Position numbers and translations under genes: made by a program. Below the pieces are notes generated by a model. The model saw nothing but the letters and a program-made list of their open reading frames with translations, searched no databases and had not been told where the DNA came from. 64,000 nucleotides of DNA from Fen-999 sp964469455 (GTDB lineage: Bacteria; Pseudomonadota; Gammaproteobacteria; Burkholderiales; Rhodocyclaceae), in assembly GCA_964469455.1 (NCBI GenBank), contig CAYXZX010000001.1:5276-69275 (forward strand), read 5' to 3'. This document shows positions 17,769 through 26,294 of this stretch, piece by piece (position 1 is the stretch's first letter; every line of letters starts with the position of its first letter).

Positions 17769-18869
17769 ATGAGCAATGCCATCGATCAATTGATGCAAGG
17801 CAATACGTGGGAGCAGTTCTGCGATGCACTGAAATCCGCGGGTCAGCAGATTCTGCGGCCGGAGGCAGCGAACACGCCCCTCGACCGCGCGGAAGGCTAT
17901 CGTTATCTGTCACGGCTGGTGCGCGTTGCGCTTGAGATGCACGTCGAATTCTCCGATCCCGACTTTCCCGGCTTCATCGTCCCGTCACACGAAACGATCA
18001 AGATCGGAGCCGACAATCCCGACAATCTCTACATGTCGGCGCGCCTCGACGGCCGCAACGAATACCGCGTCAGCGGCCGGCGGGGCACCGTCGCCACCCT
18101 GAATTTCGCCACCAAGAAAGGCGGCTACGCCAATCGGGACGGGCGCATGGACGGCACCGGCTTTCTCTCCGCCAGGGACATGGCATTCGAAGCAGACGGC
18201 AGTTTCGAACTCATCCTGAGCCGGGAGCCCAAGCCAGGCAACTGGCTGCCGATGGAAGCGGAGACCAACCAGTTGCTGGTGCGACAGACATTCCTGGATC
18301 GCCGAACGGAACAACCGGCGCAGGTCCACATCGAGAGAATCGGCGGCACGGCGAAGCCCAGGCCGCTCGATCCAGCCCTGTTTCATGAAAACCTGCTTCG
18401 CGCCGGCGCCTTTGTCGGCAATACCGCGCGCCTGTTCGCCGACTGGGCGCACGGTTACCAAGCACTCGTCAACGCCCTGCCGCCCGCCGACCAGGCGGTT
18501 TGCCAGGCTGCGGGCGGCGATCCCAACATCTTCTACTACCACGGCTATTGGCAACTTGACGAAGACGAGGCATTGCTGATCGAACTGCCCCGCATTCCAG
18601 ACTGCGATTTCTGGAATCTGCAAGTGGATAACTACTGGATGGAATCGCTCGACTACCGGTACCACCGCATCCACTTGAACAAGCATGACGCGGTCCTCAA
18701 CGCTCAGGGGGGCATCGTCATCGCGGTCGCGGAAAACGATCCCGGCTTACCCAACTGGCTGGAAACCGCCGGTCACCGAACCGGCACCATGTGCTTCCGC
18801 TGGGTTGGCGCACGCGAGCACGTTCATCCGACCACACGCGTGGTCAAGCTCGATTCCTTGGCGAACTGA
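17769..18869 (+). CDS. DUF1214-like protein of a steroid-type cluster
   Basis: A 366-residue protein. The C-terminal part, with WNLQVDNYWMESLDYRY, a run of HRIHLNKHDAVL, DPGLPNWLETAGH and TMCFRWVGA, fits proteins annotated with DUF1214 in steroid gene clusters. No catalytic motif is evident. The start at 17769 has GGAGG nine bases upstream. It is followed six bases later by the sulfotransferase gene, so the two form an operon under site B. The function is unknown; a role in handling a steroid intermediate is inferred from context only. Confidence 0.7.
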   Translation: MSNAIDQLMQGNTWEQFCDALKSAGQQILRPEAANTPLDRAEGYRYLSRLVRVALEMHVEFSDPDFPGFIVPSHETIKIGADNPDNLYMSARLDGRNEYRVSGRRGTVATLNFATKKGGYANRDGRMDGTGFLSARDMAFEADGSFELILSREPKPGNWLPMEAETNQLLVRQTFLDRRTEQPAQVHIERIGGTAKPRPLDPALFHENLLRAGAFVGNTARLFADWAHGYQALVNALPPADQAVCQAAGGDPNIFYYHGYWQLDEDEALLIELPRIPDCDFWNLQVDNYWMESLDYRYHRIHLNKHDAVLNAQGGIVIAVAENDPGLPNWLETAGHRTGTMCFRWVGAREHVHPTTRVVKLDSLAN

Positions 18870-18875
18870 CCGATC

Positions 18876-20042
18876 ATGGCATTCGACATCCGAGTCTTGC
18901 TCGACGAGGCATCGAGGCGATCACGCGGGCTGACCGATTTTGGCGACGACGCATTCCGTCCGGCGCTGGAGCGGCTACTTTCCAGCCTTGACGGCGAGGC
19001 ACGCCTTTCCGCAGCCGGCAGGGAAATGCTGACCGCGCGCATCATCGAACTGCTGAGGAATCGCCTTGTCCTGGAAGATCACATCCGGCGGCATCCCGAC
19101 ATCCTCGAGGAAGAGAACGAGAACCCTATCGTCATCGTCGGGCTGCCGCGCACGGGCACGACGCTCTTGCAGCGCATCCTGAGTTGTGACCCGCGTCTTT
19201 ATCCGATGCTGTGGTGGGAGTGTCGATATCCCGCGCCGCTGCAGGCAGATGCTGCGCCCGGTGAAGATCCCCGCGTGGCACTTGCCCGTGCCGAGGTGCG
19301 CGCGATGATCGAAGCCAACCCGGCCTTGCTGGCAATCCACCCGTTCGACGCCGAGGCGGCCGACGAAGAAGGCATGTTGATGGAGCATTCCTTCATGAGC
19401 TTCTTCGATTCCTACGCCGACATCCCGAGCTACACCGAGTGGCTATGGAGTCATGATCAGACGCCGGCATACCTGCATCTGCAGCGCATGCTCAAGTTCA
19501 TCCAGTGGCAAAAGCGCCGGCGCGGCATCTCGGCCGGACGATGGGTACTCAAGGCACCTCACCACCTGCGCCAGATCGACGTGCTGTTCAAGGTTTTCCC
19601 GGGAGCCCAAGTCATCCAGACGCACCGGGATCCGCTGGAAACGATCCCTTCGATCGCCAGCTTCGTCTACAACTTGTGGGCGGTGTACATGGAGAAACCG
19701 GACCCGGTGCACGCCGGTCGGCAATGGTCCGCGATCTTTTCCCGAGGCACGGCCGAGACCATGGCATATCGCGATGCGAAGGCCGCCGATCGCTTCCTCG
19801 ACGTATGGTTTGCCGACACCCTGTCGCAACCGCTGGCAGTGGTCAGGACCATTTATGCCTTCGTCGGCCTGGAACTACCCCAGGGTATCCAGCAAGCAAT
19901 GGAGCGCTATCTGGAAGACAACCGTCGGGAAAAGCGTCCCGCGCACAGCTACGCCGCCGACTATTTCGGCCTCTCCGATGCCGGCATCGCGCGGGACTTC
20001 GCCGCCTACCGGCAGCGCTACATCCTTCCCCACCAGTCTTAG
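18876..20042 (+). CDS. PAPS-dependent sulfotransferase family protein
   Basis: A 388-residue sulfotransferase (Sulfotransfer_3-like). The 5'-phosphosulfate loop VGLPRTGTTLLQRI is at about residues 88-101, and the 3'-phosphate motif is in QTHRDPLETIPSIASF. These enzymes move the sulfuryl group from PAPS to a hydroxyl and release PAP. A second member lies at 32451-33725, and the PAP phosphatase cysQ lies at 51387. The acceptor is not predictable, but a steroid hydroxyl or a carbohydrate would both fit the context. It is in an operon with the DUF1214-like gene. Confidence 0.88.
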   Translation: MAFDIRVLLDEASRRSRGLTDFGDDAFRPALERLLSSLDGEARLSAAGREMLTARIIELLRNRLVLEDHIRRHPDILEEENENPIVIVGLPRTGTTLLQRILSCDPRLYPMLWWECRYPAPLQADAAPGEDPRVALARAEVRAMIEANPALLAIHPFDAEAADEEGMLMEHSFMSFFDSYADIPSYTEWLWSHDQTPAYLHLQRMLKFIQWQKRRRGISAGRWVLKAPHHLRQIDVLFKVFPGAQVIQTHRDPLETIPSIASFVYNLWAVYMEKPDPVHAGRQWSAIFSRGTAETMAYRDAKAADRFLDVWFADTLSQPLAVVRTIYAFVGLELPQGIQQAMERYLEDNRREKRPAHSYAADYFGLSDAGIARDFAAYRQRYILPHQS

Positions 20043-20072
20043 CTTGCCGCCACCGCCGCGACGGTGGCGATG

Positions 20073-20098
20073 AAAGTCAGTCATGGCGGCACGCCGAC
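20073..20098 (+). repeat. Intergenic hairpin repeat, copy R1
   Basis: AAAGTCAGTCATGGCGGC, then ACGCCGAC, in the short gap between convergent genes. The centre forms GGCG-GCA-CGCC. It is closely related to copies at 27436, 61378 and, inverted, 46235. Confidence 0.55.
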
Positions 20099-20129
20099 TG
20101 GCGGCCGCCCGCTGACATTCACCAAGTCA

Positions 20130-20873
20130 TCATCGGCAGAGACAACCGCCGTCCACCGCCAGGGCCTGCCCCGTGACGAAGCTGGCCTTGTCCGAACACA
20201 GCCAGATCACCGCCTCGGCAATCTCGTCGGCGGTACCCATGCGCTGCATGGGCGTCATGGCCTCGATGCGCGCCTTCATCTCGGCATCCTTCATCAGCGG
20301 ATCCGTCATGCCGGTGGCAATGACGCCGGGACAGACCGCGTTGACGCGGATGCCCATGGCGGCGTATCGCACCGCCACCGAGCGCGTGATGCCGACGACG
20401 CCATGCTTGCTGGCGACATAGTCCGGCGTTCCCATGCCCGACAGCCCAGCGATCGAGGCGGTATTCACGATCGCGCCGCTCTTCTGCTTCAACATTTGCT
20501 CGAGCTGAAACTTGACGCCATAAGCCACGCCATTGAGATTGATCTCGATGGTGCGACGAAACAGATCGAGATCAAAGTCCGGCCTTGAATTGGAAATACC
20601 CGCGTTGTTGAAAGCGCAATCAAGACGGCCGAATTCAGTCACCGTGCGGGTCACCAGCGCCTTGACTTCCTGTTCGCTGGCGACGTTGCAGCCCATGAAG
20701 GCAGCCTTGCCGCCTGCCTTGCCGATCATCACGGCCGTCTCCTCGCAGGAGACCGCATTGACGTCGGACACCATGACCTTGGCGCCCTCGCGTGCGAACG
20801 CGAGCGCCGTGGCCCGCCCGATACCACTCCCTGCCCCGGTCACCAGGGCCACCTTGCCGTCAAACAGCGCCAT
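20130..20873 (-). CDS. SDR-family NAD(P)-dependent oxidoreductase
   Basis: A 247-residue classical short-chain dehydrogenase. The nucleotide-binding motif VTGAGSGIGRATAL is at about residues 10-23 and NNAGIS lies downstream. The active site is YVASKHG, and the C-terminus NVDGG-like reads ALAVDGGCLC. It probably oxidises or reduces a hydroxyl/keto group of a steroid or CoA ester. The ATG at 20873 has GAGGAG upstream. It is downstream of the EthD-like gene on the same strand, 53 bases apart. Confidence 0.9.
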   Translation of the reverse strand: MALFDGKVALVTGAGSGIGRATALAFAREGAKVMVSDVNAVSCEETAVMIGKAGGKAAFMGCNVASEQEVKALVTRTVTEFGRLDCAFNNAGISNSRPDFDLDLFRRTIEINLNGVAYGVKFQLEQMLKQKSGAIVNTASIAGLSGMGTPDYVASKHGVVGITRSVAVRYAAMGIRVNAVCPGVIATGMTDPLMKDAEMKARIEAMTPMQRMGTADEIAEAVIWLCSDKASFVTGQALAVDGGCLCR

Positions 20874-20926
20874 GCACTTCTCCTCTCACTTGATGGTTCA
20901 ATGAATCCGGATGCCGTTGCCGACGC

Positions 20927-21661
20927 TCAACCCGCCGGCGGCCTGATCACGTACTGACTGGTTGGCACCACGTCGATCATGTGCTGGCCACTGGCTTCGT
21001 TGTGGTCGATGAAACGGCTGCAGCTGTCCATCATCGCCTGCACGTTGCGCCGCAACTTGTCCTGGTCGCCGACGGCATCGAAGAACACCGCCGGATCGGT
21101 CATCGCCTCGGGTGGGAAACACTCCTCCACCAGGGCGTCGATGCGGGGCGCGGCATAGGTCAGCGGGCGCACCACGACGTTCTGGACGTAGAGAAACGTG
21201 CTTTGCGTATCGATGGCGACCTGTGTATGCGAGTTATGCCAGACATCCAGCCAAGCCTCGTGGCTGAGCCGCGGCGGCCGCCGGAGAAACGCCAGTTGCG
21301 AAAATCCCCAGGTGCGCTCGCCGGGACGGGCCGGATGAAGGGTATTGCGAATCGGTTGCGACTCGGTGACAAGATAACCCTCGGCCCGCTCGACGCCTTC
21401 AGTAATCGCGAAATCGAACGGGCGCCGGAATTTTTCAATCGCCGTGTCGACCCAGATCGACAGCAGGCCTTCCATCTGGGGCCGGGTATTGATCTGCCGA
21501 AGGTTGTCCGCTGGCATGACATCGTCGTCGGCCACATTGACCTGCAGCCCGCGCACGCCAAGTTCCAGCAACTTTTCCGCCACCTCGCCGCGCAGCCGCC
21601 GGGCAAAATCGGCCCGGCTGTCCCCCGACGATCGCCACAATGCATAGATCACCTTCTCCAC
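20927..21661 (-). CDS. EthD-like domain protein
   Basis: A 244-residue protein resembling EthD-domain (dimeric alpha+beta barrel) proteins. It has LLELGVRGLQVNVADDDVMP near the N-terminus and the second-half block HEAWLDVWHNSHTQVAID. EthD proteins often occur with P450 or steroid genes, but their reaction is unclear. I chose the GTG at 21661, with AGGGAG six bases upstream; the frame is open to 21907 but that stretch contains the operator region. It is divergent from the enoyl-CoA hydratase operon. Confidence 0.75.
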   Translation of the reverse strand: MEKVIYALWRSSGDSRADFARRLRGEVAEKLLELGVRGLQVNVADDDVMPADNLRQINTRPQMEGLLSIWVDTAIEKFRRPFDFAITEGVERAEGYLVTESQPIRNTLHPARPGERTWGFSQLAFLRRPPRLSHEAWLDVWHNSHTQVAIDTQSTFLYVQNVVVRPLTYAAPRIDALVEECFPPEAMTDPAVFFDAVGDQDKLRRNVQAMMDSCSRFIDHNEASGQHMIDVVPTSQYVIRPPAG

Positions 21662-21723
21662 GCCAATCTCCCTTGTACACTCCGGAACCGTGAGCGATTC
21701 TTTTCCGGACATGAAATCGGGGA

Positions 21724-21741
21724 ATCGTCCATTTGGACGGT
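21724..21741. promoter_or_regulatory. Putative operator site C
   Basis: ATCGTCC-ATTT-GGACGGT, one mismatch from a perfect palindrome. It lies almost midway in the divergent promoter, about 62 bases from the minus-strand start at 21661 and 60 bases from the plus-strand start at 21801. Confidence 0.65.
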
Positions 21742-21800
21742 TTGACTGGGAAGGAAGCCGTCTAATGTCTTTTTGCACATCCTGCCAGCCAACGTGAGCC

Positions 21801-22646
21801 GTGCCTACCGTGAACCAAACCTCCGATACCGCGACACCTGCCACCGGCCACTCGTCCGCTTGCGTGCTGACGAAAGTCGACGGTCGCATCCTGCACATCA
21901 CGATCAACCGGCCCGATCGTCACAACGCGCTCGATTCGGCCACCCACACCCAGATGGCCGAGGCATTCGATCGCTTCGCAGCCGACGACGACTTGTGGAT
22001 CGCCGTCATCCGCGGCGCGGGCGACAAGGCTTTCTGTGCCGGCGGAGACATTAAGGCGATGAACGACGCGGCGCAGGGCGGCGAACCCTACGTCGCCCCG
22101 CCCAGCGGCTATGGTGGCCTAACCAGCCGATTCAATCTCAACAAGCCGGTCATCGCCGCCGTGAATGGATTGGCCATGGGCGGCGGATTCGAGATCGCAC
22201 TTGCCGCCGACATCGTCATTGCCGTTGAGCATGCCCGGTTCGGACTGCCGGAGCCCTTGATTGGCGTCGCGGCGCTGGCCGGCGGGATGCATCGATTGCC
22301 AAGGCAAATCGGCATGAAGCGGGCGATGGGCATGCTGCTGTCGGGAGACAGCATCGACGCTCGAACCGCTCTTGAGTGGGGGCTGGTGAATCAGGTTGCC
22401 TCCGCCTCGGAGTTCGACGAGGTCATTGCAGCCTGGTTGACGAAATTGCTGCGCGCGGCACCGCTGTCGTTGCGCGTAACCAAGGAATGCGTTCGCGAAG
22501 GCCTCGATCTGTCTCTGGAGCAAGCCATCCGGCGCCAGGATACCGGCGGCTACGCGGAACTCGAAAAGCTGCGCAAGAGCCGTGACGTTCTCGAGGGCAT
22601 CGCCGCCTTTGCCGAAAAACGGCCGCCCAGGTGGGAAGGACGATGA
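21801..22646 (+). CDS. Enoyl-CoA hydratase/isomerase family protein
   Basis: A 281-residue crotonase-fold protein. The oxyanion-hole segments are AFCAGGDIKAMND and GGGFEIALAADIVIA, with FGLPEPLIGV after them. It would hydrate, isomerise or hydrolyse a CoA ester. It starts at GTG 21801, with another in-frame GTG at 21810, and neither has a strong ribosome site. It is the first gene of an operon with a phosphotransferase-like gene (overlapping by four bases), an uncharacterised gene, a P450 and a paraoxonase-like gene. Operator site C is in its promoter region. Confidence 0.88.
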   Translation: MPTVNQTSDTATPATGHSSACVLTKVDGRILHITINRPDRHNALDSATHTQMAEAFDRFAADDDLWIAVIRGAGDKAFCAGGDIKAMNDAAQGGEPYVAPPSGYGGLTSRFNLNKPVIAAVNGLAMGGGFEIALAADIVIAVEHARFGLPEPLIGVAALAGGMHRLPRQIGMKRAMGMLLSGDSIDARTALEWGLVNQVASASEFDEVIAAWLTKLLRAAPLSLRVTKECVREGLDLSLEQAIRRQDTGGYAELEKLRKSRDVLEGIAAFAEKRPPRWEGR

Positions 22647-23713
22647 CGGATCCACACCGACTGGCATCGGTGCTGGCAGACTGGCTCTCGGCTCGCCACC
22701 CGGATACCCGCAACATTGCCGTCGACAACCTTCGGAACCCGTCGCAGGGCTACTCCAACGAAACATGGCTGTGCGACGTCGCCTGGAACAGGAGTGGTCG
22801 GCGCGAATCCCGAGCGCTGGTGCTGCGCATCCAGACCACGGTCGTCGGCACATTCCCCGATTACGATCTTGGCAAGCAATACCGCTGCATGGCCACGCTT
22901 CAGGACAGTGACGTCCCGGTACCGCGACTGTTCGGCTTCGAGCAAGACCCGGCCGTCCTCGGGGCGCCGTTTTTCCTGATGGAGCGGGTCGACGGACGGG
23001 TGCCGAACGAGAATCCGCTTTATCACCTCGAGGGCTGGCTGCACGATCTCCCCGAGGACGAACAGGCCGATCACTGGATGCAGGGAATCGATGCCATTGC
23101 TGCGCTGGCGCGCATCGATGCGTGGGAACGCGGGTTCGAATTCCTGCTGGCCCCTGAATGGCGGGGCGATCCGCTGGGCCAGCAACTCGAATACTTCCGC
23201 CACCACATGTGCTGGGCCGAAAGCCTCAATCGCCCCTACCCGCATCTGCAGCGCGCCTGGGCGTGGCTCCGTGACAATCGCCCCGCACCGGTTCCCGGTG
23301 GCCTGTGCTGGGGCGACGCCAAACTCGGCAACTGCGTCTTTCGCGATGGTCGACTGGTGGCGATGCTCGATTGGGAAAGCGCTCATATCGGCAGCCCCGT
23401 GATGGATCTCGCCTGGTGGATCACGCTCGACCGCTGCCTGTCCGACGGCTATGGCGTGCCGCGCCTGGCGGGGCTACCGGGGCGCGAGGCCAGCGTTGCC
23501 CGCTGGGAAGCGGCATCGCGACTGCCGGCTACCGATCTCGCCTATTACGAGGTGTTCAGTGCTTTCAAGCTCGCCAGCATCATGGCGCGCATCGGCACCG
23601 TGTTCCAGCAAAGCGGCCTGGCGCCGGAAGGCTTCCTGATGGATACCGACAACGGTGCTGCCCGCGTGTTGGCTGGGTTCGGCGAGGTTTACGGCTTCGG
23701 AGACGGAAAATGA
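22643..23713 (+). CDS. Aminoglycoside-phosphotransferase-fold family protein
   Basis: A 356-residue kinase-like protein (APH/choline kinase fold). It has NPSQGYSNETWLC near the start and a catalytic-loop region CWGDAKLGNCVFRDGRLV, followed by AMLDWESAHIGSPVMDLAWW. The usual HxD is WGD here, while the Asn and the DWE metal motif are kept. Similar proteins accompany acyl-CoA metabolism (the ACAD10-like APH domain) and steroid clusters. The ATG at 22643 has GGAAGG upstream and overlaps the hydratase stop. The phosphate acceptor is unknown. Confidence 0.82.
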   Translation: MTDPHRLASVLADWLSARHPDTRNIAVDNLRNPSQGYSNETWLCDVAWNRSGRRESRALVLRIQTTVVGTFPDYDLGKQYRCMATLQDSDVPVPRLFGFEQDPAVLGAPFFLMERVDGRVPNENPLYHLEGWLHDLPEDEQADHWMQGIDAIAALARIDAWERGFEFLLAPEWRGDPLGQQLEYFRHHMCWAESLNRPYPHLQRAWAWLRDNRPAPVPGGLCWGDAKLGNCVFRDGRLVAMLDWESAHIGSPVMDLAWWITLDRCLSDGYGVPRLAGLPGREASVARWEAASRLPATDLAYYEVFSAFKLASIMARIGTVFQQSGLAPEGFLMDTDNGAARVLAGFGEVYGFGDGK

Positions 23714-24867
23714 GTGGCAGCATCGGCCCCCTGCTTCATGCCGACGAGTACTTCAATCACCAGATTGTCGAAACCTTCGCCTCCGTATCGCAGAGCGACT
23801 ATTCCTGGACCGAGAAGGTGTGCGGCATGGCGGCAGCGCGCGACGGCTCGCTGGCCATCGGTTTCGGCTTCGGCAAGTATGTCAATCGCAACGTGGTCGA
23901 TGCCTACGGTGGCATTTCGCGCGGCGTCGAGCAATGGACGGTGCGCGCCAGCCGCGAGTTGTCATCCAACCCGAACGGCATCGATGTTGGTCCGCTGCGT
24001 TACGAAGTCATCGAGCCGCTGAAAAGAATTCGCGTCGTTCTGGAGCGTAACCCTATCCAGCCCATCGCCTTCGATATCACTCTGGAGGGGATCGTTCCCT
24101 GCGTGGTCGAGGAACGCGAGGACCGACGCACCCTGACGGGCTACCGGCACAGCGCCGACCAGATCCGCTACCATCAGACCGGCACGGCGCGCGGATGGGT
24201 GGAGGTCGATGGCAAGCGCCATGAGGTCGGACCCGATACATGGATCATGACGCGCGACCATTCCTGGGGCTTGCGGCCGGCGGTCGGCGAGCCGATGCGC
24301 GATCTGCCGCCCGACCCGATGGACTCGGACCTGGCGCAGGTCCTGGCCATCTGGAACCCACTGTATTTCGAGAAGCCGGACGGGAGCACTTACGCCTTCC
24401 ATCAGTACTATCTCTGCTACGCTGGCACGGGTTTCCGCCACGAGCGCATGCAGGGCGGATTCGAGTTCGCCGACGGCCGCCGTGATCCGCTGCGCGCACT
24501 GGAGCCGGTGCTGACGTTCGACCCGATCAACCGGCGCTTCAAGCAGGGCGAGTTCCGCCTGACCATGGGCAACGGTCGCGTGCGAACGCTCAGGGCACGA
24601 GCCATCGGCGCCACCGGCTTTCACCTTGGCGCCGGCCTTTATCATGGTTTTGACGGCAAGCATCACGGCAGCTACCGCGGGCGCCTGGCGCTGGAGGGAG
24701 AGCATTTCGCAGACTGTTCCACACCGGAGGCCGTGGCACGCTTGAATCAGTTCCGGGATTGCCTGATCGTGGTCGAGGACGCCGAGACCGGCGCCACCGG
24801 ATGGGGCAATTGCCAGACCTATGTCACGGGCGCATGGCCCGACTTCGGTCTCCCGACGGCTCGATGA
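23710..24867 (+). CDS. Conserved protein of unknown function, paralogue of the protein at 16525-17634
   Basis: A 385-residue soluble protein, probably mostly beta. It has the block MTRDHSWGLRP, a Tyr/His-rich stretch (TYAFHQYYLCYAG) and GLYHGFDGKHHGSYRGRLAL near the end. These align with the gene product at 16525-17634. No catalytic motif is recognised. Its ATGA start overlaps the phosphotransferase stop, and the P450 follows five bases later, so it is fully embedded in the operon. Confidence 0.7.
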   Translation: MSGSIGPLLHADEYFNHQIVETFASVSQSDYSWTEKVCGMAAARDGSLAIGFGFGKYVNRNVVDAYGGISRGVEQWTVRASRELSSNPNGIDVGPLRYEVIEPLKRIRVVLERNPIQPIAFDITLEGIVPCVVEEREDRRTLTGYRHSADQIRYHQTGTARGWVEVDGKRHEVGPDTWIMTRDHSWGLRPAVGEPMRDLPPDPMDSDLAQVLAIWNPLYFEKPDGSTYAFHQYYLCYAGTGFRHERMQGGFEFADGRRDPLRALEPVLTFDPINRRFKQGEFRLTMGNGRVRTLRARAIGATGFHLGAGLYHGFDGKHHGSYRGRLALEGEHFADCSTPEAVARLNQFRDCLIVVEDAETGATGWGNCQTYVTGAWPDFGLPTAR

Positions 24868-24871
24868 GGGC

Positions 24872-26254
24872 ATGAATACCCACGCCGCCAAGCATACGAC
24901 CGACTATCTGTCGAGACCCGACAATCGCAGGCTTGCGCAGTTTCCCGGTGCTTACGGGCTGCCCTACCTCGGCTATGTCTTCGACCTGCTCAATAATCCG
25001 TTCTCGTGCATCGACCGGCACTATCGCCGATATGGCCCGGTCTGCCGCACCAGGCTGACCGGCCAGGAATTGCTCTGGGCCCTGGGGCCCGATTTCAATC
25101 GCGAACTGACCACCGATCCCCGGCAGATCTACTCGGCACGCATGGGCTACGACGGCCCTTTGCGCGACTTCTTCGCCGGCGGACTGCTGATGCGCGACTT
25201 CGACGAGCATCGCCTGCATCGCCGCGTCATGATGACGGCATTCAAGACCGAATCGGCGCGCGCCCAGATCCATCAGGTGAACGCCCTCTGCCAGCAGCAT
25301 ACCGTCGCGTGGGGGACGCAGCCTTCCCTGCTTTTCTACCCGGCGGTCAAGACGCTGTTGCTGGACATCGCCGCGCGTGTGTTTCTCGGCCTCGACCTCG
25401 AGACCGAGATCTCCCGGGTCAACGATGATTTCCTGAAAATGATGGCCGGCGTGCTGGCCATCGTCCGCAAGGACTGGCCCGGCCTGCTCTACGGACGGGC
25501 CATGGCCGCGCGCAGGTCGCTGGCCGACTTCATCCGCCAGCGCCTGCCGGTCAAGCGTAGCGAAGGCGGGGCCGACGTCATGAGCCTGTTTGCCGCGACC
25601 CGTGACGATGCCGGTGACCTGTTGCCTGACCAGGTGGTGGTCGACCACATGCTGTTCCTGCTCCTGGCTGCCCACGACACCACCACGAGTGCGCTGACCA
25701 TGGCGGCCTACTACCTGGCACTGGACCCGGGGCTGCAGGAGCGCCTGCGCGAGGAAGCGCGGGCGTTGCCGGCCGACCCGCCAAGCTACGAGGATGTCCG
25801 GGAAAGCGATCGCCTCGCGAACATCGAATGCGCCTTCAACGAAACGCTGCGCCTGCATCCACCGGTACCGCAGATGATGCGGCGCACCGTGTGCGCGGCG
25901 GAGATTCTCGGCCATGATGTCCCGGCCGACACCCTGATCGCCATTTCACCGGTGTTCACCCATCGGATGGCGGAGTTCTGGCGCGAGCCGCACCGCTTCG
26001 ATCCAGGGCGTTTCGCGCCGGGACGCGCCGAGCACAAGGCACACACTCATCTCTTCGTACCGTTTGGCGGCGGCGCACACAAGTGCATCGGCATGCACTT
26101 CGCCGACATGCTGTTCAAGTGCGCCATGACGCAGTTGCTGCGACGTTACCGCTGGAGCCTGGCAACGGAGTATCGGAACGTGGCGCCCATCGTGCACTTT
26201 CCCTTCGCCAAGCTAGGCGACGACTTGCCGCTTCGTCTGCGGCCCGTCGACTAG
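24872..26254 (+). CDS. Cytochrome P450
   Basis: A 460-residue soluble P450. The I-helix oxygen motif is LAAHDTTTSA, the K-helix ExxR is ETLRLHPP, and the haem-binding loop is FGGGAHKCIGMHF, with the axial Cys at about residue 405. There is no N-terminal membrane anchor. It would hydroxylate a lipophilic substrate using an external ferredoxin/reductase, which is not in the window. In a steroid locus, side-chain or ring hydroxylation is the likely role, and it implies aerobic metabolism at this step. Confidence 0.93.
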   Translation: MNTHAAKHTTDYLSRPDNRRLAQFPGAYGLPYLGYVFDLLNNPFSCIDRHYRRYGPVCRTRLTGQELLWALGPDFNRELTTDPRQIYSARMGYDGPLRDFFAGGLLMRDFDEHRLHRRVMMTAFKTESARAQIHQVNALCQQHTVAWGTQPSLLFYPAVKTLLLDIAARVFLGLDLETEISRVNDDFLKMMAGVLAIVRKDWPGLLYGRAMAARRSLADFIRQRLPVKRSEGGADVMSLFAATRDDAGDLLPDQVVVDHMLFLLLAAHDTTTSALTMAAYYLALDPGLQERLREEARALPADPPSYEDVRESDRLANIECAFNETLRLHPPVPQMMRRTVCAAEILGHDVPADTLIAISPVFTHRMAEFWREPHRFDPGRFAPGRAEHKAHTHLFVPFGGGAHKCIGMHFADMLFKCAMTQLLRRYRWSLATEYRNVAPIVHFPFAKLGDDLPLRLRPVD

Positions 26255-26294
26255 CTCGCCTGGCTTCCGCACACCGATACCGGAGAAGCACGTG

